From: Fimihabitans intestinipullorum | GTDB taxonomy: Bacteria > Bacillota_I > Bacilli_A > RF39 > UBA660 | Length of the DNA: 64,000 bases | Assembly: GCA_018714965.1 (NCBI GenBank) | Contig: DVML01000025.1 | Span: 62,001-126,000 of the forward strand | Reading direction: 5' to 3' | Shown here: one piece after another, positions 33,157-40,908 of the stretch | Layout of the letters: each line of letters begins with the position of its first letter | Numbering within the stretch: the stretch's first letter is position 1 | Notes under the pieces: model-generated | Told to the model about the DNA's origin: nothing | Seen by the model: the letters and a program-made list of their open reading frames with translations, nothing else | The model's database searches: none | Program-made: the position numbers and the translations under genes

Positions 33157-33322
33157 GTTAACGAAAGAAGAAGCAGTACGTATTTATGGTGGAGTGAACC
33201 TCTCTGGAACGATCGTAAATGCATTTTTAAAAGGGGTCGATATTATCTTGGAGCTGGGTAGAAGTTTAGGAAGTGCGATTCGCCGAATTCAAGATCATAA
33301 TGTCTGTCCGTATCAAAAATAG
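33149..33322 (+). CDS. Double-glycine leader peptide 2 (bacteriocin-like)
   Basis: 57 aa. The ATG at 33149 overlaps the end of peptide 1 by 8 nt, suggesting translational coupling; no clear ribosome site of its own. The leader MSELTKEEAVRIYGG is again 15 residues, with Leu at -12, Glu at -8 and Ile at -4. The 42-residue core is amphipathic with GRSLG (GxxxG, 37-41), a basic patch IRRIQ and a lone Cys53 near the C-terminus. The core differs from that of peptide 1, as expected for the second member of a two-peptide pair. Confidence 0.82.
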   Translation: MSELTKEEAVRIYGGVNLSGTIVNAFLKGVDIILELGRSLGSAIRRIQDHNVCPYQK

Positions 33323-33334
33323 AAAAGAATGGGG

Positions 33335-33370
33335 AAAAAGAGACGTTAGAACGTACTTTTTTTCTCTTTT
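33335..33370 (+). terminator. Terminator after the peptide genes
   Basis: AAAAAG and ACGT pair with ACGT and CTTTTT around a TAGA loop with a 2x2 internal mismatch, followed by a long T-rich run. It closes the cassette. Confidence 0.65.
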
Positions 33371-33394
33371 TTTGTCACAAAGTCCTTTTTTTTG

Positions 33395-33423
33395 TTGAAA
33401 TCTAGGAATACCCGTGTTATAAT
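33395..33423 (+). promoter_or_regulatory. Promoter of rpsU
   Basis: TTGAAA (33395-33400), 17 bp, TATAAT (33418-33423). Confidence 0.75.
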
Positions 33424-33452
33424 ATCACTAGTCAAGAAGGGAGGGAATATTC

Positions 33453-33650
33453 ATGCCTACAGTAGTTGTGAAAAACGGGAATGTGGATGGAGCGTTAAGA
33501 ACATTCAAACAAAAAACCGTGAAAAATGGCCTCCTAAAAAACATTAGAGATAGAGAGTTCTATAGTAAACCTGGAGAACGACGTAGAAAAGCAAAAAAAG
33601 AAGGAATCAAAAACAGTCGTAGAAGAGATCGTAGAGAGCGCAATAACTAA
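33453..33650 (+). CDS. rpsU: 30S ribosomal protein S21
   Basis: 65 aa, very basic. MPTVVVKNGNVDGALRTFK start, REFYSKPGERRRKAKKE and an Arg-rich tail are standard S21. AAGGGAGGG precedes the ATG. It is followed by a hairpin and yqeY, the usual Firmicute pair. Confidence 0.95.
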   Translation: MPTVVVKNGNVDGALRTFKQKTVKNGLLKNIRDREFYSKPGERRRKAKKEGIKNSRRRDRRERNN

Positions 33651-33676
33651 GGAGCCAAAAAGAGGCTTCTTTTGTG
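33650..33676 (+). terminator. Terminator or attenuator between rpsU and yqeY
   Basis: AAGGAGCC / GGCTTCTT (one G-U) with an A-rich loop, then TTTT. It leaves about 20 nt to yqeY, so partial read-through is likely. Confidence 0.7.
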
Positions 33677-33693
33677 TTAGAAAGGAAATGGTT

Positions 33694-34137
33694 ATGAAAG
33701 AGAGAATATTAAACGATTTAAAAGAGGCAATGAAACAAAAGGATAAAGAGTTATTATCTGTTATCCGTATGGTAAAAGGAGCGATCCAAATGGACGAGAT
33801 CGCAAAGAAAAGAGAATTGAACGACGACGAGGTAATCGCTATTATTTCAAAACAAATTAAGACAAGAAAAGAATCGATTGCGGAATTTGAGAAAGCTGGA
33901 CGCGATGATTTAAAGAATCAAACGCAAAGTGAAATCGATATCTTAATGCGCTATATGCCAGAACAGATGAGCGAAGAAGAAGTATTAAGGGTTATCGATC
34001 AAGCATTTGAAACAGTACAACCGACGAGTATGAAAGATATGGGAAAACTCATGGGAGTGATTACTCCTCAAGTGCGTGGTAAAGCAGATATGGGATTTGT
34101 TAATAAAATGATCAAAGAAAGATTGAGTGCTAAGTAA
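33694..34137 (+). CDS. yqeY: YqeY / GatB-related helical protein
   Basis: 147 aa, related to the tail domain of the amidotransferase subunit GatB. Signatures are LLSVIRMVKGAIQ, EVIAIISKQIKTRKESIAEFEKAGR (in part), EIDILMRYMPEQMSE and MGKLMGVITPQVRGKADM. The second ATG, 33694, fits the AAAGGA site; the ATG at 33688 touches it. The function is uncertain; a tRNA-binding role is usually suggested for the family. It follows rpsU. Confidence 0.92.
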   Translation: MKERILNDLKEAMKQKDKELLSVIRMVKGAIQMDEIAKKRELNDDEVIAIISKQIKTRKESIAEFEKAGRDDLKNQTQSEIDILMRYMPEQMSEEEVLRVIDQAFETVQPTSMKDMGKLMGVITPQVRGKADMGFVNKMIKERLSAK

Positions 34138-34199
34138 ATAACATAATTTCATAAATACTTACAAAACCATTTATGGTTAAAAGGAGGACTAGTGACGAT

Positions 34200-34693
34200 A
34201 TGGGAAAATATGATGTAATATTTGAGTCGGAGAATATTTTTTATGTAAAACTATCATACGATTTAATAGAAGATTATTTAAAAATGGTAAACGACCCTAA
34301 TGTCGCTAAAATGATTAGTAAAAATATTTTTGTTTATACATATGAACAAGAATTCGAATGGGTGAGAAAAAAATTAGAAGAAAAAGATCATATTTTTCAA
34401 TGGTGGAAAAGGAAACTGGTGAATTTATAGGTAATATTGAAATTATGAGTCAAAATGATGGTATAGGTGAAATTGGCATATCTATTACATCAGAGAAACA
34501 AGATAGACATTACGGAACGGAAGCTATGAAAAGAATTATAGAATATGGATATAACGAATTAAAATTAAATGGGTTTGAGCTTAATGTATATAAGACAAAT
34601 CCTCGGGCAATTCATTGTTATGAAAATGTTGGATTTGTCAATGTGGGTTCCGGTAAAGAAGATGATGATATTCATATGATGTTGAAAAAATAA
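34200..34693 (+). pseudogene. GNAT N-acetyltransferase gene, frameshifted
   Basis: Two overlapping frames together encode one RimJ/RimL-type acetyltransferase. The first frame runs from ATG 34200 to about 34397; the second continues with GEFIGNIEIMSQN, the acetyl-CoA-binding region (EKQDRHYGTEAMKRIIEYGY) and NPRAIHCYENVGF. The break is in the T-run at 34393-34397: one extra T there would restore a single reading frame of 164 residues. It may be a true pseudogene, a slippage-prone site or an assembly error. Its wording is more AT-rich than the neighbouring core genes, which fits transfer but does not prove it. Confidence 0.85.
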
Positions 34694-34702
34694 AATTTCA
34701 TG

Positions 34703-34725
34703 AAAACACAAATATGTGTTTTTTC
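34703..34725 (+). terminator. Terminator after the GNAT gene
   Basis: Stem AAAACACA / TGTGTTTT with an AATA loop, then TTTC. Confidence 0.82.
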
Positions 34726-34731
34726 ATTTCC

Positions 34732-34759
34732 TTGACAAATATAAAAAATATGATATAAT
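34732..34759 (+). promoter_or_regulatory. Promoter of gene 34788..35330
   Basis: TTGACA (34732-34737), 16 bp, TATAAT (34754-34759): both boxes perfect. Confidence 0.85.
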
Positions 34760-34787
34760 AATGTAATTTCATTAAGGAGGTGGTATT

Positions 34788-35330
34788 GTGTATACAATGT
34801 TAACATCCACGAAAAAGGGAAACAGATTAAAAAAAGGAGTTTGCTCTAATCGTTGGAATCATTTCGCATTACAATATATTGCTGCATATAATGAATTAGG
34901 ACAGTTTGTTATAAGTCAACCATTCCATACACAGTCACCACAGATAAAATGTAGATGTCTTCACTGTTTAGAAGAGATTACATTTCAAAAAGAAGAACTA
35001 GAGCAATTTCAACAAATATATATAGATCGAGTAATTGTTCCTGAAAATACGGCATTTAACCGAATCGATCGTTTTTATGAAAATATGAAAATCATAGGCC
35101 AATTAGAATTACAACATGGTCTTACATATGAGACGATTCGTGAGTTAAAGGTTAGAAATCAGCAAATGGATATTCAAGAAAAAGCAGATATAGAGTTTAT
35201 GAAAGATAGAAAAAAAGATGTCAGTGTTCCTGCTTATAAGACGGAACAAGAGATAGCAGAGGAAAGCAAACGATTATTAATTACGAAAGAAAACTATAGT
35301 AAGAGAACAGGAAGCTATTACTCTTCATAA
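34788..35330 (+). CDS. Hypothetical protein with a possible zinc-binding CxCxxC
   Basis: 180 aa from GTG 34788, with GGAGG 7 nt upstream. Residues 50-60 carry CRCLHC, which with the early Cys19 could bind a metal. The rest is helical and charged, ending in Lys/Tyr/Ser. The consensus promoter suggests robust expression. It is followed 16 nt later by another unknown gene. Neither is recognised; they probably form one transcript. Confidence 0.65.
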   Translation: MYTMLTSTKKGNRLKKGVCSNRWNHFALQYIAAYNELGQFVISQPFHTQSPQIKCRCLHCLEEITFQKEELEQFQQIYIDRVIVPENTAFNRIDRFYENMKIIGQLELQHGLTYETIRELKVRNQQMDIQEKADIEFMKDRKKDVSVPAYKTEQEIAEESKRLLITKENYSKRTGSYYSS

Positions 35331-35346
35331 AAGAAGGGGTGATAAA

Positions 35347-35745
35347 ATGAAGTTGAAAGATAAATTGATCGCTTTAAAGGATTCATTAGTAAAAGAGGAG
35401 CAAGAAAAAGAAGTTGAACCAAATGATCTTCTTGCTTTTATTGGGGAATTTCCATCACCAGAGAGTAGTCGAAATCAAAAATACAGCTTATATCGATCTT
35501 TAGAAAACGGAGCTTCTGTTGTTTCTGAATTATATAACGTGGCAAAAGATAATACAGTAGAAAATCTGTTTCCGCACATTCTTTATCCTAGAGAAGATCG
35601 TGTTATGACTTTATGTGAATTTGAAAATTTGAGAGAGCATTATGAAAGTTTAAAACAACAGTTTCCAAAAATGACACAAAGTCAATTATTTTTGGAGATG
35701 AAAAAATACCAAGGTATAAAGAAGCCTCAGCAGAAGTTACGATAA
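35347..35745 (+). CDS. Hypothetical protein
   Basis: 132 aa, soluble and helical, acidic in the first 30 residues and basic at the end (KKPQQKLR). GAAGGGGTGAT precedes the ATG. It is the second gene of the unit starting at 34788 and ends at a strong terminator. I see no catalytic motif and do not recognise the family. Confidence 0.65.
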   Translation: MKLKDKLIALKDSLVKEEQEKEVEPNDLLAFIGEFPSPESSRNQKYSLYRSLENGASVVSELYNVAKDNTVENLFPHILYPREDRVMTLCEFENLREHYESLKQQFPKMTQSQLFLEMKKYQGIKKPQQKLR

Positions 35746-35747
35746 TC

Positions 35748-35774
35748 AAGGACTGTAGTACAGTTCTTTTTTTG
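35748..35774 (+). terminator. Terminator after gene 35347..35745
   Basis: Stem AAGGACTGT / ACAGTTCTT (one G-U), AGT loop, T-run. Confidence 0.85.
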
Positions 35775-35806
35775 CGAAAATTATTTTAAAATATGTCAGT
35801 TTTTCC

Positions 35807-35835
35807 TTGTTTCTACATATAATTTATGGTATATT
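35807..35835 (+). promoter_or_regulatory. Promoter of rpsB-tsf
   Basis: TTGTTT (35807-35812), 17 bp, TATATT (35830-35835) with a TGG extended -10. Confidence 0.5.
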
Positions 35836-35841
35836 AGTTAT

Positions 35842-35944
35842 GGCTTTTTCAAATACACACGATATGGATTTTAATGCCGAGTGCCGATTGGTGGTGTTGA
35901 AAGTTGAAATATCGGAGGAAAATAACAAAAGGAGGAAGAGAATA
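35842..35944 (+). promoter_or_regulatory. 5' leader of rpsB, candidate ribosomal-protein leader RNA
   Basis: About 100 nt lie between the predicted start site and the rpsB ATG. CCGAT near 35884-35888 can pair with ATCGG near 35911-35915 just ahead of the ribosome site, and CCGA occurs twice nearby. Long structured leaders are common before ribosomal-protein genes, where the protein represses its own mRNA. This one is a candidate; I cannot name an RNA family for it. Confidence 0.4.
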
Positions 35945-36991
35945 ATGGCAGTAGTGTCAATGAGTTATTTATTAGAAGCTGGTGTTCATTTTGGACATCA
36001 AACAAAAAGATGGAACCCTAAGATGAAAGAGTACATCTTTACTTCAAGAGACGATATTTATATTATCGACTTACAAAAGACTGCAAAGAAAATCGAAGAA
36101 GCATATGCAGCTTTGAATGCGATTGCAGCAAATGGTGGAAAGGTTTTATTTGTAGGAACGAGAAAACAAGCACAAGAAGCTACAAAAGAAGAAGCAATTC
36201 GTTCAAATAGTTACTATGTAACAGAAAGATGGTTAGGGGGAACCTTAACAAACTTTAAAACGATTCGTAACAGAGTAAAACGTTTAGAAGAAATCGAAAA
36301 AATGGAACAAGACGGAACTTTCGAAGTATTACCAAAGAAAGAAGTTGTCGGACTTAGAAAAGAATACGATAAATTAAATAAAGTACTTTGCGGAATCCGC
36401 GATATGTACAAATTACCAGATGCGATGATTATTACAGATCCATCTAAAGAAGAAATTGCAATCAGAGAAGCAAGAAAGTTAAATATTCCAGTATTTGGAA
36501 TTGTTGATACAAACTGTGACCCTGATATGGTTGACTATGTCATTCCAGGAAATGACGATGCAATTCGTGCAGTAAAATTAATTATCGGTGTTCTTGCAAA
36601 TGCCATCGTAGAAGCAAATGGTGGTGAAATGGTTGACTATGTAAGTGCAGACAAGAAAGATGAAAACGGAAACGAAATCATGCAAAGAGCTGTAGAGTCT
36701 GTAAAGAAAAAAGAACCAAGAAGATTTGAAAAGAAAAACGACAAATTCAAAAGACCATTTAATAAAGATTTCAAAAAAGCAGAAAAAGTAGAAAAGAATA
36801 CAAAAGACGAATCAGTTGAAGTAAAAAAAGAAGAGCCAAAGAAGGAAGAAGTAAAAGCTGTAGAAAAAGCCGAAGATAACAAAGATTTATCAAAGATGAC
36901 AGTAGCAGAGCTTCGTGAAATGGCAAAAGCAAAAGAAATCAAAGGATACTCAACAATGAAAAAAGCTGAATTATTAGAAGCTTTAAAATAG
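35945..36991 (+). CDS. rpsB: 30S ribosomal protein S2 with C-terminal SAP/Rho-N-like extension
   Basis: 348 aa, about 100 longer than a usual S2. Residues 1-235 are canonical: LLEAGVHFGHQTKRWNPKM, IIDLQKT, GGKVLFVGTRKQAQ, RWLGGTLTNFKTI and PVFGIVDTNCDPD. A Lys/Glu-rich linker follows (about 255-310). The last 36 residues, LSKMTVAELREMAKAKEIKG in part then KKAELLEALK, match the Rho-N/SAP-type helix-extended-loop-helix that binds nucleic acid. The ATG at 35945 follows AAAGGAGGAAG; upstream in-frame codons are leader. tsf follows. Confidence 0.95.
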   Translation: MAVVSMSYLLEAGVHFGHQTKRWNPKMKEYIFTSRDDIYIIDLQKTAKKIEEAYAALNAIAANGGKVLFVGTRKQAQEATKEEAIRSNSYYVTERWLGGTLTNFKTIRNRVKRLEEIEKMEQDGTFEVLPKKEVVGLRKEYDKLNKVLCGIRDMYKLPDAMIITDPSKEEIAIREARKLNIPVFGIVDTNCDPDMVDYVIPGNDDAIRAVKLIIGVLANAIVEANGGEMVDYVSADKKDENGNEIMQRAVESVKKKEPRRFEKKNDKFKRPFNKDFKKAEKVEKNTKDESVEVKKEEPKKEEVKAVEKAEDNKDLSKMTVAELREMAKAKEIKGYSTMKKAELLEALK

Positions 36992-36996
36992 ATGGA

Positions 36997-37026
36997 AAAG
37001 ATGATTTTTAAATCATCTTTCATTTT
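36997..37026 (+). terminator. Hairpin between rpsB and tsf (partial terminator)
   Basis: Stem AAAGATGATT / AATCATCTTT with a 4-nt loop; only CATTTT follows, so it probably attenuates rather than stops transcription into tsf. Confidence 0.6.
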
Positions 37027-37043
37027 AGAAAAGGAGAGTTATT

Positions 37044-37904
37044 ATGATAAGTGCTAGTTTAGTAAAAGAACTAAGAGAGAAAACAGGAGCAGGAATGCTC
37101 GACTGTAAAAAGGCATTAGAAGCAAATAATGGAGATATGGATGCTTCTATCGATTGGTTAAGAGAAAAGGGAATTTCAAAGGCTGCAAAGAAAGCTGATC
37201 GTATTGCTGCAGAAGGACTTGCTGCGATTAAAATCGACGGGAATACTGCTGCAATCGTAGAAGTAAATTCCGAGACAGACTTTGTTGCAAAGAATCCAGA
37301 ATTCCAAGAGTTAGTAGATGCCATTTTAGATGTCGTTGTTAAAAATGATGTCAAAACAGTAGAAGAAGCACTTGCTTGCGACGGTTTAAATGATTTAGTC
37401 GTTGCAAAGACTTCAAAAATTGGAGAAAAATTAAGCTTTAGAAGATTTGAAAAAGTCACAAAAACTGATGATCAAGCATTTGGATCATACATCCATATGG
37501 GTGGAAAGATTGCAGTATTAACTGTACTGAATGGAGCATCTGAAGAAGTTGCTCGCGACGTTGCAATGCACGCAGCTGCAATGCGTCCAACTTATGTAAA
37601 AAAAGAAGACGTGCCTGCTGACGAGTTAGAAAGAGAACGTACTGTATTAAAAGAACAAGCAATGAACGAAGGAAAACCTGCTGAAATCGCTGAAAAGATG
37701 GTAGCTGGAAGAATTCAAAAATACTACAAAGAAATTTGCTTAGAAGAACAACCATTCGTAAAAGATGGAGACGTTACAGTTGGTAAGTTTGTTTCTAACA
37801 ATGGTGGAACAATCGATCAGATGATCCGTTACGAAGTTGGAGAAGGAATGGAAAAAAGAGAAGAAAATTTCGCTGAAGAAGTAATGAAACAAATGCAACA
37901 ATAA
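37044..37904 (+). CDS. tsf: Elongation factor Ts
   Basis: The guanine nucleotide exchange factor for EF-Tu. 286 aa: N-terminal UBA-like domain with VKELREKTGAGMLDCKKALE, then the core with the TDFVAKNPEF motif that contacts EF-Tu, FGSYIHMGGKIAVL and VAMHAAAMRPTYV. AAAAGGAG precedes the ATG. Standard partner of rpsB. Confidence 0.97.
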   Translation: MISASLVKELREKTGAGMLDCKKALEANNGDMDASIDWLREKGISKAAKKADRIAAEGLAAIKIDGNTAAIVEVNSETDFVAKNPEFQELVDAILDVVVKNDVKTVEEALACDGLNDLVVAKTSKIGEKLSFRRFEKVTKTDDQAFGSYIHMGGKIAVLTVLNGASEEVARDVAMHAAAMRPTYVKKEDVPADELERERTVLKEQAMNEGKPAEIAEKMVAGRIQKYYKEICLEEQPFVKDGDVTVGKFVSNNGGTIDQMIRYEVGEGMEKREENFAEEVMKQMQQ

Positions 37905-37908
37905 AATG

Positions 37909-37938
37909 AAAAATGCAGGTTTATCCTGCATTTTTTTT
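37909..37938. terminator. Bidirectional terminator between tsf and the minus-strand operon
   Basis: Stem AAAATGCAGG / CCTGCATTTT with a TTTAT loop, T's on one side and A's on the other. It overlaps the last codons of the minus-strand gene. Confidence 0.88.
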
Positions 37939-39357
37939 GCTTTCTTTTTTTAATTGTCTCATTAAATAATCATATTTTTTCTTTTGTTTTGGTAGAGGTG
38001 GCAATCCTTTTAGATTAGAGGGTTCTTCTGGTAGTAAGAAATCGTATTGATTTTCACCTGTAGGTTTTGTTTGCCAATAAATCTTTTGTGTTTGTTGATC
38101 GTGTAATATTTGAAAATAATTTCCTATATTAAGATAATTTTCAATCATAATACTTTCTTCTAAATAGGTTTGAAATACTTTTGAAAATTTTCCTTTTTGA
38201 TGAATGGCTAATTGAAAAACTTCTTTTCTATTTTGTCCACCTTTTTGGATATATTCTGTTAATGTTTCTTCCATTTTTTGCCTGTTGTGATGGCGATAAT
38301 ACATTTTAGCAAGCAGTAGGTAAAAATCTACTTCTCCTGTTGCCTGTATGAATTCTTCTACAGCTACTTCTGCTTCTTTTAAACTTAATGTGGTAAGATA
38401 TTCTTGATAATACCAAATTTGGTCCATTTTATTGATATCATCTGGATTGTGTTTTTTTAATTCGTCTTCTAAATAGAGAACGACTGCTTGTTCTTTTTTC
38501 GAAGTGGGGATTTCTTTTAAATAAGATAAAATGGTTTTTGCAGATGTGATATTAACATTTTGAATGAGTTGGTAACAATCTTGTAAAATATATCGAATAT
38601 GATCTGGATAGCAATTGATCTCTCGCTTCATTGAAATTAAGTATGTTTCTATATTATTGTTGAATAATGCTTTTTGTCTTTCCTCTTGAAATTCATTTGA
38701 AAGAGTAAGAGAATGATCTTGAATTGCTGTTTTTAAATCTTCGAACATGATATTATAAAAAAGTTGATGATTCAAATGGAATTGTTCTTCACATTCTTTT
38801 AGATAATAGTGAAATTTTTTAAAATTTAACTCTTTTAATGATTTTTGTAATATTCGAATATGATTTAAAATATCTCGACCGTTTTTAGCGTATCTTGTAT
38901 CAAATGTTCCTACAAAAGGACTATCTGAGACTGGTTTTGCTTTTGGGAATTGTTCGTTTTGTTGAATATAGATGAGATGTATAAGTAATGCTTCATCTAA
39001 CGAAAAATCATAAGGGATTGATTGCTTTTTTAATTTTTCTTTATGTTTTTTAAGTGCTCCCCATGCGTGTACATAATCGTGCTTTTGAACGCTGATAGAG
39101 TAGGCATTGAAATAAGCGTGAGCACCAGGTTCCTTTTTGTTTTTCTTTGTAATGATAAAATGATTTTTCAAAGCTTGCTTTGCTATAGTAGGATTCCCAA
39201 CTTTTAAATAATAATCCGATAATAATAGCCAAGTATAAGATCTCTTTTTATTTCTGTTAATATAATCAAAAAATATTTCTGCAATATCTTCAGGAATATA
39301 TTCTAATTTTAATATCTCTTTTGCTTCTCTTTGAGAGTTACACGATTCTATTTTCAT
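37921..39357 (-). CDS. Helical-repeat (TPR-like) protein, paralogue A
   Basis: 478 aa, cytoplasmic, almost entirely helical with TPR-like pairs (TWLLLSDYYLKVGNPTIAKQAL is typical; DFYLLLAKMYYRHHNRQKMEE near the C-terminus). The start at 39357 (MKIESCN) is chosen because GGAGGTAATT precedes it. It aligns end to end with the next gene upstream (39439..40908): shared IESCNS, LEYIP, YTWxLLSDYY, IPYDFSxDE and a KKYDxLxxQLKKE tail. No catalytic motif. Probably a scaffold or adaptor; the function is unknown. Confidence 0.75.
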   Translation of the reverse strand: MKIESCNSQREAKEILKLEYIPEDIAEIFFDYINRNKKRSYTWLLLSDYYLKVGNPTIAKQALKNHFIITKKNKKEPGAHAYFNAYSISVQKHDYVHAWGALKKHKEKLKKQSIPYDFSLDEALLIHLIYIQQNEQFPKAKPVSDSPFVGTFDTRYAKNGRDILNHIRILQKSLKELNFKKFHYYLKECEEQFHLNHQLFYNIMFEDLKTAIQDHSLTLSNEFQEERQKALFNNNIETYLISMKREINCYPDHIRYILQDCYQLIQNVNITSAKTILSYLKEIPTSKKEQAVVLYLEDELKKHNPDDINKMDQIWYYQEYLTTLSLKEAEVAVEEFIQATGEVDFYLLLAKMYYRHHNRQKMEETLTEYIQKGGQNRKEVFQLAIHQKGKFSKVFQTYLEESIMIENYLNIGNYFQILHDQQTQKIYWQTKPTGENQYDFLLPEEPSNLKGLPPLPKQKKKYDYLMRQLKKESKKNAG

Positions 39358-39438
39358 AATTACCTCCTTGCGCATGTAATAGTATAACACAACCTTTATA
39401 AATTTGATCTCTTTTTTATGAAAAAAACAAGCTAGTCG

Positions 39439-40908
39439 TTATTGTTTCTTTGCTTGTTCTTTTTTTAATTGGTTTAATAGTTTGTCATATTTTTTTACTT
39501 TGTGTTGTGATGGGTGGAATTCTTTGTAGGGCTTTCCGTTAGACCAATAAGCAAAATCATTACTTAAATATTCGCCAGAAGGTTTGATATAAGGAGAGAA
39601 CATATCTGTATTATTGGCATTTGTTAAAACTTTAGAGAAATGATCTCCTCGTTGTAAGTAATTTTCAACGTGTGTAGCTTCTATTAAGAACTTCCAGATT
39701 TGCTTTGGAATATAACCTTTATAACGTCCTATGACACCTAATTGAACGACTCGATAGTAATCGATTCCACCTTGTTTAATATAATCTATCAATAGTTTGT
39801 CGACTTGATTTTGATCTTCGGCTTTTCTTTTGTAATTTTCAGCTAAGAATAGGAGAAATTTGATTTCACCTGTTTCTTGATATCCTTGCTCACATAATAT
39901 ATTCGCTTCATCTAGTAAGTTTTCTTTCCATGCTTTTGTAATTGCAGCTTCTATAATTCTTGATCTCTCTTTCATCTCTTTACTTTGCGTCGTTTTTTCT
40001 AGAATGTAAATTGCTTTATTGCGTAAATAGCGAATGACATCTTTTATGCTTTTATCACTTGTCGTTTGTTGAAGATAGTTTAGTACTTGGTTTGAAAGAT
40101 GGATATTCATATTATTTAATAGTTGATCGCAATCTTGTAAGAGACTTCGATAGTCATTAGGATAACAGTGATGTTCTTTTTGGATACAAGCTAGGTAGCG
40201 AGCATTATTTTGATCGATGAGTGCGACTTCTTTTTCTCTTCGAAATGTAGCTTTTACGGTATCGTAATGATTTTGAATCGTATCTATCAATTCATCTATC
40301 ATTGCACAGTAGCTAGGATAAAACTGTAAATTACAGATCTCTTTACATTCTCTTAAGTAGTAGCGCATTTTTGGAAAGTTAAACTCTGTCAATGCTTGTG
40401 TCATAATATCAAAATTCTTCTTTACCTTTTGATATGTTGGATTTGTAGAAGTATTGACTGTACCAATATACGGACTAGATGTAAGCTTTGGATCGACTAA
40501 TTTTTGTTGCTCTTTTAAAAATAATAATGTACATAGTAATGATTCATCAAATGAAAAGTCGTAAGGAATGTGCTTTTGATCTAATGCTTTTTTTAAGTGT
40601 TGTAAAGCGTTCCAAGCATTTTTACTTTCGTTACGTAACACACTGATTTGATATGCATTCGCATATGCCCGAACACCAGGGGATACGTTGTTTTGTTTGG
40701 CAATGAGAAATGCATTTTTTAACGATTTCTTTGCCATAGTAAGATTGTTAAATTTAATATAGTAATCAGATAGTAAGATCCAAGTATATTGGCGATCTAA
40801 GTTTTGGTTTGCGTATTCGAAAAATAGATCGACGAGTGGTTGAGGAATGTATTCCAATCTTAATATTTGTTTTGCTTCTTCTTCGGAATTACATGATTCA
40901 ATTCGCAT
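39439..40908 (-). CDS. Helical-repeat (TPR-like) protein, paralogue B
   Basis: 489 aa, the closest paralogue of the gene downstream (37921..39357) and similar in domain order: N-terminal RIESCNSEEEAKQILRLEYIP, TPR-like TWILLSDYYIKFNNLTMAKKSL, central HIPYDFSFDESLL, SSPYIGT, then a helical C-terminal half with ETGEIKFLLFLAENY. AAAGGAGGTAAAAC precedes its ATG at 40908. It overlaps the upstream paralogue C by 11 nt, so B and C are co-translated. A weak hairpin separates it from A. Confidence 0.75.
   Translation of the reverse strand: MRIESCNSEEEAKQILRLEYIPQPLVDLFFEYANQNLDRQYTWILLSDYYIKFNNLTMAKKSLKNAFLIAKQNNVSPGVRAYANAYQISVLRNESKNAWNALQHLKKALDQKHIPYDFSFDESLLCTLLFLKEQQKLVDPKLTSSPYIGTVNTSTNPTYQKVKKNFDIMTQALTEFNFPKMRYYLRECKEICNLQFYPSYCAMIDELIDTIQNHYDTVKATFRREKEVALIDQNNARYLACIQKEHHCYPNDYRSLLQDCDQLLNNMNIHLSNQVLNYLQQTTSDKSIKDVIRYLRNKAIYILEKTTQSKEMKERSRIIEAAITKAWKENLLDEANILCEQGYQETGEIKFLLFLAENYKRKAEDQNQVDKLLIDYIKQGGIDYYRVVQLGVIGRYKGYIPKQIWKFLIEATHVENYLQRGDHFSKVLTNANNTDMFSPYIKPSGEYLSNDFAYWSNGKPYKEFHPSQHKVKKYDKLLNQLKKEQAKKQ

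Noticed and set aside
33323..33452. Third small peptide or immunity gene between peptide 2 and rpsU
   Set aside because: Only a terminator and the rpsU promoter are present; no frame with a ribosome site.
34163..34178. AACCATTTATGGTT palindrome before the GNAT gene as an operator or insertion scar
   Set aside because: A short palindrome with a 2-4 nt loop in AT-rich sequence, with no second copy seen; likely chance.
35807..35944. N-terminal extension of rpsB from 35807
   Set aside because: It overlaps the promoter and leader; S2 homology begins just after ATG 35945.
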